Source of the DNA: Flavobacteriales bacterium
GTDB taxonomy: Bacteria; Bacteroidota; Bacteroidia; Flavobacteriales; UA16
NCBI GenBank assembly: GCA_030831885.1
Contig: JAURKF010000009.1
Coordinates: forward strand, 1 to 17,370
Reading direction: 5' to 3'
DNA: 17,370 nucleotides
Part shown: positions 6,941 through 14,240 of the stretch, one piece after another
Layout: each line of letters begins with the position of its first letter
Numbering within the stretch: position 1 is the stretch's first letter
Notes under the pieces: model-generated
What the model was told of the DNA's origin: nothing
The model's database searches: none
The model's input: only the letters and a program-made list of their open reading frames with translations
Translations under genes and position numbers: made by a program

Positions 6941-9900
6941 ATGACTAAATTGTTACACGCAGTCAACTCGGCTTCGACGAGTTTAAAAACGTTAGCGCTA
7001 GCGATCGTGCTTGTTATCTGTGGAGCGAATGAAGCATTCGCTCAGCCTTCAATCAGTTGCCCTGATAATATCACGGTAAGCTGCCTTGAGGATATGTCCA
7101 ACTTCGACCTTGTGGGGTGGGTTTCCGTAAACAACCCGGATGGTTACGATGTTAACGTCAATTACGAAGATGTTTGGGGTAACTCGAATGGTAATCCATG
7201 CAGGAGAATTTATACTCGTACCTTCTTTGTTACTTTTAGCAGCGAGGAGTTGGGTATTGTTGAGACCCTCACTTGTAATCAAACGATTAAAGTTTTCGAT
7301 TTTGAGGGGCCTGTGTTTTTAGACAGTCCTGCCAGTGCTACTTATCAGTGTCCTCAGGAAGTGCCTGCTGAGCCTTCGTTGAGTGCCTATGATCGTTGTG
7401 GTGACGATGTGGTTGTAGAGTCATTCGGCTCTAATACATCTGCCGATGATACGTTAGTTTGTAATAGTGTTTCTACTCCGAATGGCCCTGGTCAAGATTG
7501 GGGTCTTTGGATTAATGGATTGTATCCTTCCCTTGCATCGACCAATTGGTACCGCTGGGTTGGCACACCAAGTCTCGTATTCAGTAATAATGGCGAGGCT
7601 CGCCTGATTGGCGACGTTGTAGCTATGAACAACCCTTCAAACGGTTGGCATGTTGATATGACAATGAATGATGGTAAGAATTGGGCACAATGGTCGGCTG
7701 CAGGTGGAAATTATTATGACAACCTCGGTCTGGGCGCTGCAACTCATACATCATGGAATTTCTATAAGCTTGTAACTACTATTTCACGATTGGAAGGCTT
7801 TGGTGCTTTCGAAGGTGACCAACTTATTCTTTCCCACCAGCCGGCCAACTATTACTACGGTTTCCAGTTTGGCAATGGTGCAAACAACCGCAATAGCCAA
7901 AATGGTGGTAGTGGTTGGTTCTTCTATTCAGGTCATGTTGATGGTGTAGATGTGAACGGTCATGGTGATGTTACACTTCAAATAGGATGTGAACCAGTTG
8001 ACCCACAAAACCCAAGTGATGCTTGTGCTCAGACTATCGAGCGCAGATGGTCAGCTACTGATGCATGTCAGAATGTAACATACTATACTCAGGTTATTAC
8101 AGTTGACGATACAACTGCTCCCGAGATTACGTGTCCGGAAAATGTAACTGTGAGCTGTGTTTCTGAAGTTCCGGCTGCTGTGAATGTTGCTGATATCACT
8201 GCTGTTGACAATTGCGGCGGCGAGGTTCTAGTAACTTACCTTGGCGAGCAAACAGCTGCTCAAGGTACTTGTAATTATGTAACTACGCACTCATACATGG
8301 CAGAAGACAACTGTGGTAATCGTTCATTCTGTTCATACACCATTTCTGTAAATGATGATCAGGCTCCTGTTTTGTCAGTGCCTGCTGATTATACAATTGA
8401 ATGTTCGGAAGACTTAGTACTGGAAGGTGCGTCGGCTGTGGACAACTGTTCGACTGCCCTTGAAATTAGTGAATTTACAGAGACGGTTCAACAGGATTGT
8501 ACAACAATATATTACCGCAATTTCTCGGTTAGCGATGAGTGCGGTAACACGTCATCTGCAATTCAAACAATTACTGTTAGCGATACAACTCCTCCTGTAT
8601 TGCAGGTACCTGCCGGGTACACTGCTGAATGTAGCAGCGACTTGGTATATGAAGATGCATCAGCTACTGACAATTGCACGGACAATCTAACCATATCTGT
8701 GGACGTTAATACACAAACAGACGGAAACGATTGCGCATACACAATTACACGCACCTTCAGTGTTACGGATGAGTGTGGAAACACCTCCAGCGCTGTTCAG
8801 GTTATTGAGGTTATTGATACTGAGGCTCCATCATTTGAAAATTTGAGCGGTGCTTACTATGTTGAGTGCAATGCTATCTACGACGCGGCTTGGACTTCCC
8901 CTGCTGCTATTGATAATTGCGATTCAGATTTGACTTACACATACAGTGATGAAATGACTTCAGGTGGATGCTTGGGAACAATTCATCGTACGATTACCGT
9001 TACAGATAACTGCGGAAACTCAGATACCGAAGTATTTGTTATTTACATCCAGGATACTACTGCTCCTGTGTTTACATCTATACCTGCCGATGCAACTGTA
9101 GAGTGCAGCAATGTGCCTGCAGCTCCGGGAGTTGAGACTGTGGTGGCAGTTGACAATTGCGGTGATGGATCTGCAATCTATGGCGATTATGCTGAGGGCA
9201 GTAATGCGAATGTTAACATCACTTTTGAGCAGCAAACAATTGCTGGTGATTGTCCCGGCAACTACACAATTCTATGGATTTGGACAGCTGCCGATTACTG
9301 TGAAAATGCCACATCAGACACAACAACCATTTCTGTCGTTGATGAGTCAGGTCCTGTCTTTGTTGATACCCCTGAAAGTATTACTGTTGATTGTGGTGAC
9401 CCGCTTCCGGGTACAGAAATAGTTACTGCAGTTGATAATTGTTCAGAGGAACCAGTAATTGTAATTTACACGGATAATGCTATGGGTGGAAGTTGCGCCG
9501 GTCAGCAGCTGGTTGAGCGTGTATTCACCGCTACAGATGCTTGTGGCAATTCTACTTCCATTACAATCGACATCTTCGTTGAAGATACTCATGCTCCTGT
9601 TTTTGCTGATGACAACCTAACTTCATTCACCTATGAGTGCAATGAAGTAATTGAGGTAATTACTCCGGCTGTTGAGGATGATTGCAGCGGTGTTGAATTA
9701 ACCTATTCAGATGATGTAACAGGCGAATATTGCAATCAACAAATTGCTCGCATTTGGACCGCTACCGATGGTTGTGGTAATCAATCAACCCTTGTTCAGT
9801 ACATTACCGTATTGGATACTCAGGATCCAACTATTGACTTTGCAGCGGAAATTGAGCGTCCATGCGATGATTATATGGGTGTATATGCAACTGCTACCGA

Positions 9901-12900
9901 CAACTGCGATAGCAGTGTTGAAGTGGTTTGGGAAGGCGATCAGTTTGTAGGTAATACCTGCGCAGGTCAAATCATTCGCTCTTATTCTGCTACAGACGAT
10001 TGTGGAAACAGAACCGATGTTCAACAAATCATTGAGCTCTATGACACAACTGCTCCTGTTGCTACCAGTGTTGTAGAAAACATCACGGTTGAGTGTGGTA
10101 ATGAAATTCCTTCTTACTCACCTAACTGGGTTGATAACTGTGCCAGTGAATTGACAACGGATTTCTCGACTACAGAGGAATTTGATGGTTGTACAACTAC
10201 TATTGTAGAGACGTACAGCGTTTCTGACCCATGTGGTAACACGAATTCAGCAACACGCACCGTAACAATAGTAGATACCACTAATCCGGTTATTGAAAGC
10301 ATTCCTGCTGATGCAACTATCGATTGTGATGACACAGTTCCTGCACAAGGCGAGGTAATTGCTTACGATAATTGTGATACTGACTTGTTGGTAGGTGTTG
10401 AGGACGTAACTGTTCCAGGCAACTGTGCCGGTTCTTACTTGATTGAGCGTACCTATCGTGTGATCGATAATTGCGGAAATCAGGCAGTGGCTATTCAGAA
10501 TATTTATGTGGTTGATTCTACTGCTCCGATGTTTAGTTCGGAGAACCAAATGGACTTCAGCTATGAGTGTAATGAGTCAATTCCGGTAATCACTCCTATT
10601 GCAGAAGACAATTGCAGCGACTTTACTATATCTTACAATGACGGCGTTCAAGGTGACGAATGTGCTACCTACATCAGCCGTGTATTTACTGCTACAGATG
10701 CCTGTGGTAATCAATCTCAATTTATCCAGAACATCACTATTTCTGATACCGAGGCTCCTGTAATTAAATTGGAGTCTGTAATCAGCCGTCCATGTAATGA
10801 TTATATGGATGTCTATGCAACTGCTGCCGACAACTGTTCTGAAGATGTGACCATTACGTATGCAGGTCCGGAAGAACTTTTCAGTGGCGCTTGCGCTGGT
10901 GAAATTGTTCGCACCTACATCGCTACGGATGCATGTGGTAACACATCGACTCAAATTCAAACCATCTATTTGACCGATGATATCGCTCCGGTTTGCTCAA
11001 ATGCGCCTGAAGCTGTCAACGTAGAATGCGGTCAATCAGTGCCTGCTTATTTCCCAAGTTGGTCTGATCAATGCGATGTTGAGCTTGATTTGAATGAAGC
11101 TTCTGTGGAAGAAAGTGATGGATGCACAACTACCATTACGACTACCTATACTGCAACCGATGATTGCGGTAATGTTGGAACTGTTGTTCGTGTTGTGAAC
11201 ATAGTTGATACAACTGCTCCGGTAGCTTCAAATGTTCCCGCCAATGAGTCAATCGAATGTTCGATTTTCAACTCCGAGACTTCTGTGGCTGCTCCAACTT
11301 TCACAGACAATTGTGGCGGTGATCTTAACGTAACTTCGAATATGACTGAACAATCGAATGGTTGTGAGCATATCTGGACTTACACTTGGACTGCAGAGGA
11401 CGCTTGCGGAAATGCTACAACTGTTTCTGCTGAAATTACAGTGTTTGATGCTACCAGCCCGGTGTTTACATCTGTTCCTGCAGGAGGTTCATTCACATGT
11501 GATGGCGGTATCAACTTCGGTGAAGCTACCGCTGCTGATGGTTGTAGCAATGTGGTAGTTTCTTACGACGATCAATTCTTCGCAGGTAACTGTCCTCAGT
11601 CCTACACTATTGTTAGAACATGGACAGCTGCTGATGCTTGCGGTAATACTGAAAGCGCATCAGCGGAATACATTGTAACCGACGAGGTTGCTCCGATATT
11701 TACATTCTTCCCTGCGGATGTAACATTGGAATGTGGCACCGCTTTACCATCTTCAGAGGCTACAGCATTTGACAACTGTGGTAACACCTTGGTAGTTTAC
11801 AACGATGCATTTATTGCAGCAGACAATTGCACTTCTATTTATGAGCGCACCTACACTGCAACGGATGAATGCGGCAATGCTACTTCTCAAGTTCAAGTTA
11901 TTTACTTCCAGGACACAACTGCACCTGTTGTTACCGGTGATGCAACCATCTATGTTGCTTGTGAAGAGTTTGATAGCGAAGGAATTTATGTTGAAGCAAC
12001 CGACAACTGCGGCAGTGCTACAATTACTATCATGTACGATGAAGCTTCCGGCGTTGGATGTGCAAATTCAGTAGTTCGTCACTATATGGCTATCGATGAG
12101 TGCAACAACACTTCATACTTTGATCAAAACATCGTAGTTACCGACTCTCAAGCTCCTATCGCTTCGATTGATCCTGATGATATCACCGTAAATTGCTCAG
12201 ACGAGTGGGCTGCTGCCACAGTGGAGTTCATCGACAATTGTGACTCTGAAGTAAGCGTTTCAACCGATGTTGAGACAGTTGGCAATTCTTGCTCTATGAT
12301 TTATCACTACGTTTGGATTGCTTCTGATGAATGTGGCAATGTGACTGTAGTTGATCAGTATGTTACAGTGATTGATGAAGATGCTCCTGTATTCGATATC
12401 GAGAGCAGCGAAGTAACAGTTGAATGTGGCACCGAAGTAATCTTCCCAACACCTTCAGCTATCGACAATTGTGCTGGTGAGGTGGAAGTAGCCTACTTCG
12501 AAGAGGTAACAGGCGGTAACTGCCCATCGAACTACACTATTACCAGAACATACTCAGCTGAAGACAACTGCGGGAACAGCTCATCTGTATCCTTTACTGT
12601 AAATTATGTTGATACTACTGCGCCAGTTTGGTCTGAAAACAATTCTGCATCGTTTGTATACGAGTGTGGTGAAAATGCCGAGGTTACAGAACCTTCTGCC
12701 TCAGATTGCAGCTCTATAGAATATACTTACTCTGATGGTGAATTTGTTTCTAATGGTTGCACGGGTTATTTAGTGCGTAGTTGGACTGCTACCGATGCTT
12801 GCGGCAACTCAAGCAGTTCATTTAACCAAACCATCAGTTTCGAAGACACTACTGCTCCTGTGCTTGATGGTTGCCCTGCTGAAGTGGTAACATTAGCTTG

Positions 12901-14005
12901 TGATGCTGAAGTTCCTGCTCCTGCAGATGTTACTGTGACTGACAATTGTGATAGCGATATTACAGTTACTTTCAATGAGACTTGCGTAGGTTGTCCGGAA
13001 GAAGGTTCAATCTCTTATGACTTGTACACTCCACAGCGTCCTGCTGCAAACACTTGCAACTACCCTAACGATTGGGCAATTGCTTTGTTCAGCTTGCCAA
13101 GTGCTTATCGCTGGTACCAGATTGACACAACTGTTCCTGCCACTATTACTTATAACGATGATGCTACAATCACCCTTAGCGGTCGTGTTTTCAACGTAGT
13201 TTATCCTGATGGTGGTTTTGACTTCAACGTAACTTATGGCAGTGGTCAAGATTGGAATACTTGGTTCAACGTAATGCCTCCAAGCGGTTTCAAAGCTGAT
13301 TGTGGTGGTGTTAGTGCTAACTACGCTGATTGGATGTACTATATCATGCAGGCTGGTAACGCTCAATTGACCGGATGGGGTTCATTTGCAGGTTCATCAT
13401 TGAATCTGACTCATGCTCCTTCCAACCAGTACTTCGGTTTCCAGGTGGGTGAAGGTGCCAACAACTACAACGCAGATTACGGTGCAGGTGGTTGGTTTAA
13501 CTACAGCGGATTGTTCTTGTACCAGGGTCAACCTGTAAGCAGCGGTTTGGCCGGCGGTATCGGTGACTTTGCGTTCCGTATCGACAACTGTCCATCTTAT
13601 ACGATTACTCGCTCATGGACAGCAGTTGACTGCTCAGGCAACGAGTCTTCTTGCACACAGGTTCTGAACTTTAACTTTGAGGAAACTTCTGTTGCCGGTA
13701 TGGATATGCTCAATGAAGGCAACGAAGCTCCACGTGATGAAGAAATTGCAATTGTTGGAATTCAGCCTAACCCGGCTAATAATCACTCTGCAATCACATT
13801 CATGAGCACTGTGACCGGTAACTTGACACTCGAGGTGTTGGATATGACAGGCCGTGTGGTTGGAAGCTTGTTCAACCGTTCTGCCGAAGCTGGAGTTGTT
13901 TATACCGCAGATTTCGATGCTAGTCAATTGTCTACTGGTATCTACATGGTGCGCTTGAGTTCAGGAACTACATTCCAGATTGAGCGTTTGCAAATTCAGA
14001 AGTAA
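6941..14005 (+). CDS. Giant secreted HYR-like repeat protein with T9SS type A sorting domain
   Basis: A 2354-residue predicted surface or secreted protein; its ligand is unknown. Residues 1-34 are a signal peptide (LKTLALAIVLVICG, cleavage AFA before Q35). A divergent N-terminal unit follows, then about 22 HYR-like Ig units of roughly 76-96 residues. The unit motif is DTTAPV...PADxTVEC...AxDNC...C...Y.I.RTWTATDxCGN...Q.I.V.D, and most units have four cysteines, suggesting two disulfides each. Two copies of an unrecognised domain interrupt the first and last canonical units (residues about 173-350 and 2023-2217). Residues about 2273-2354 are a type A T9SS signal: GIQPNPANN, LEVLDMTGRVV, LSTGIYMVRL and a basic end (ERLQIQK). 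Each partner in export (SprA-type translocon, sortase-like PorU) lies elsewhere. It has its own probable promoter and terminator. An adhesin or matrix role is inference from architecture; no catalytic motif was seen. Confidence 0.93.
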   Translation: MTKLLHAVNSASTSLKTLALAIVLVICGANEAFAQPSISCPDNITVSCLEDMSNFDLVGWVSVNNPDGYDVNVNYEDVWGNSNGNPCRRIYTRTFFVTFSSEELGIVETLTCNQTIKVFDFEGPVFLDSPASATYQCPQEVPAEPSLSAYDRCGDDVVVESFGSNTSADDTLVCNSVSTPNGPGQDWGLWINGLYPSLASTNWYRWVGTPSLVFSNNGEARLIGDVVAMNNPSNGWHVDMTMNDGKNWAQWSAAGGNYYDNLGLGAATHTSWNFYKLVTTISRLEGFGAFEGDQLILSHQPANYYYGFQFGNGANNRNSQNGGSGWFFYSGHVDGVDVNGHGDVTLQIGCEPVDPQNPSDACAQTIERRWSATDACQNVTYYTQVITVDDTTAPEITCPENVTVSCVSEVPAAVNVADITAVDNCGGEVLVTYLGEQTAAQGTCNYVTTHSYMAEDNCGNRSFCSYTISVNDDQAPVLSVPADYTIECSEDLVLEGASAVDNCSTALEISEFTETVQQDCTTIYYRNFSVSDECGNTSSAIQTITVSDTTPPVLQVPAGYTAECSSDLVYEDASATDNCTDNLTISVDVNTQTDGNDCAYTITRTFSVTDECGNTSSAVQVIEVIDTEAPSFENLSGAYYVECNAIYDAAWTSPAAIDNCDSDLTYTYSDEMTSGGCLGTIHRTITVTDNCGNSDTEVFVIYIQDTTAPVFTSIPADATVECSNVPAAPGVETVVAVDNCGDGSAIYGDYAEGSNANVNITFEQQTIAGDCPGNYTILWIWTAADYCENATSDTTTISVVDESGPVFVDTPESITVDCGDPLPGTEIVTAVDNCSEEPVIVIYTDNAMGGSCAGQQLVERVFTATDACGNSTSITIDIFVEDTHAPVFADDNLTSFTYECNEVIEVITPAVEDDCSGVELTYSDDVTGEYCNQQIARIWTATDGCGNQSTLVQYITVLDTQDPTIDFAAEIERPCDDYMGVYATATDNCDSSVEVVWEGDQFVGNTCAGQIIRSYSATDDCGNRTDVQQIIELYDTTAPVATSVVENITVECGNEIPSYSPNWVDNCASELTTDFSTTEEFDGCTTTIVETYSVSDPCGNTNSATRTVTIVDTTNPVIESIPADATIDCDDTVPAQGEVIAYDNCDTDLLVGVEDVTVPGNCAGSYLIERTYRVIDNCGNQAVAIQNIYVVDSTAPMFSSENQMDFSYECNESIPVITPIAEDNCSDFTISYNDGVQGDECATYISRVFTATDACGNQSQFIQNITISDTEAPVIKLESVISRPCNDYMDVYATAADNCSEDVTITYAGPEELFSGACAGEIVRTYIATDACGNTSTQIQTIYLTDDIAPVCSNAPEAVNVECGQSVPAYFPSWSDQCDVELDLNEASVEESDGCTTTITTTYTATDDCGNVGTVVRVVNIVDTTAPVASNVPANESIECSIFNSETSVAAPTFTDNCGGDLNVTSNMTEQSNGCEHIWTYTWTAEDACGNATTVSAEITVFDATSPVFTSVPAGGSFTCDGGINFGEATAADGCSNVVVSYDDQFFAGNCPQSYTIVRTWTAADACGNTESASAEYIVTDEVAPIFTFFPADVTLECGTALPSSEATAFDNCGNTLVVYNDAFIAADNCTSIYERTYTATDECGNATSQVQVIYFQDTTAPVVTGDATIYVACEEFDSEGIYVEATDNCGSATITIMYDEASGVGCANSVVRHYMAIDECNNTSYFDQNIVVTDSQAPIASIDPDDITVNCSDEWAAATVEFIDNCDSEVSVSTDVETVGNSCSMIYHYVWIASDECGNVTVVDQYVTVIDEDAPVFDIESSEVTVECGTEVIFPTPSAIDNCAGEVEVAYFEEVTGGNCPSNYTITRTYSAEDNCGNSSSVSFTVNYVDTTAPVWSENNSASFVYECGENAEVTEPSASDCSSIEYTYSDGEFVSNGCTGYLVRSWTATDACGNSSSSFNQTISFEDTTAPVLDGCPAEVVTLACDAEVPAPADVTVTDNCDSDITVTFNETCVGCPEEGSISYDLYTPQRPAANTCNYPNDWAIALFSLPSAYRWYQIDTTVPATITYNDDATITLSGRVFNVVYPDGGFDFNVTYGSGQDWNTWFNVMPPSGFKADCGGVSANYADWMYYIMQAGNAQLTGWGSFAGSSLNLTHAPSNQYFGFQVGEGANNYNADYGAGGWFNYSGLFLYQGQPVSSGLAGGIGDFAFRIDNCPSYTITRSWTAVDCSGNESSCTQVLNFNFEETSVAGMDMLNEGNEAPRDEEIAIVGIQPNPANNHSAITFMSTVTGNLTLEVLDMTGRVVGSLFNRSAEAGVVYTADFDASQLSTGIYMVRLSSGTTFQIERLQIQK
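7457..7990 (+). other. Unrecognised inserted domain, copy 1
   Basis: Residues about 173-350 of the giant protein, rich in W, Y, N and G and lacking the Cys pattern of the HYR-like units. Its best conserved block (residues 286-331, bases 7796-7933) begins GFGAFEGDQL and includes YYGFQFGNGANN and GWFFYSG. That block aligns without gaps to copy 2 at 26 of 46 positions by hand count. The copy interrupts a HYR-like unit between its DRC segment and its RRWSATDACQN segment. I cannot assign a named family; a carbohydrate- or surface-binding module is only a guess. Confidence 0.7.
8114..12850 (+). repeat. Array of 20 intact HYR-like units
   Basis: Twenty consecutive units of 76-96 residues (1579 residues in total) lie between the two interrupted units. 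Boundaries recur at the D-[TSED]-x-[AGNS]-P motif, for example at 8114, 8360, 8588, 8822, 9059, 9347, 10280, 11213 and 12851. Each unit normally carries four Cys in the order EC, DNC, C and CGN. Unit 5 (9059-9346) is the longest at 96 residues. Units 2 and 3 (8360-8821) are close neighbours in sequence and probably a local duplication. Confidence 0.9.
9347..11212 (+). repeat. Duplicated four-unit super-repeat (2 x 933 bp)
   Basis: HYR-like units 6-9 (9347-10279) and 10-13 (10280-11212) form two adjacent blocks of exactly 311 codons each. Matching units share features not found elsewhere in the array: unit 7/11 has YECNE...VITP, unit 8/12 has RPC[DN]DYM and VYATA, and unit 9/13 has DGCTTTI. 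Hand counts give 40/77 identical residues for units 7 and 11, and 37/77 for units 9 and 13, both without gaps. Confidence 0.85.
13007..13591 (+). other. Unrecognised inserted domain, copy 2
   Basis: Residues about 2023-2217 of the giant protein. The conserved block (residues 2145-2190, bases 13373-13510) begins GWGSFAGSSL and contains YFGFQVGEGANN and GWFNYSG, equivalent to the copy 1 block. It interrupts the last HYR-like unit: TVTDNCDSDITVTF lies before it and CPSYTITRSWTAVDCSGN after it. It is followed by the T9SS tail. Confidence 0.7.
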
Positions 14006-14024
14006 TTGAATTGCTGATATTTAT

Positions 14025-14058
14025 AAAAGCGCCCTCCATTCGGGGGGCGCTTTTTTTT
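14025..14058 (+). terminator. Intrinsic terminator of the giant HYR-like gene
   Basis: Stem AAAAGCGCCCTCC (14025-14037) pairs with GGGGGGCGCTTTT (14042-14054), with one G-U pair and an ATTC loop, and runs into eight Ts (14051-14058). It lies 19 bases after the stop codon. Confidence 0.9.
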
Positions 14059-14240
14059 GATTCTTTTTATTTGTGGTTTCGATGTCTAAGTGGAGTGTTT
14101 AATGAGTTATTTTTAGCAAATTTGTGTTGTGCTTAATCTATGAATCGTTTGACTAATAATAATTTAGTGACCACACTCCATTTTCTGTATTCTATCGATT
14201 TCTCGGAAACATTCCTTTTATTAACCGCATCGGAATAATT

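Noticed and set aside
8114..12850. Regular repeats as a possible CRISPR or non-coding repeat array
   Set aside because: The repeats lie in one continuous reading frame, are about 230 bp long and diverged, and encode HYR-like protein units.
7049..13927. Many antisense and alternative-frame ORFs inside the giant gene (for example 10577-10960 and 13007-13366 on the minus strand)
   Set aside because: They mirror the repetitive codon use of the sense gene, lack recognisable domains, and have no promoters or spacing of their own.
14059..14240. Promoter for the last gene
   Set aside because: Candidates such as TTTATTTG and AGCAAATTTG deviate from TAnnTTTG and lack a properly spaced -33; none is convincing.
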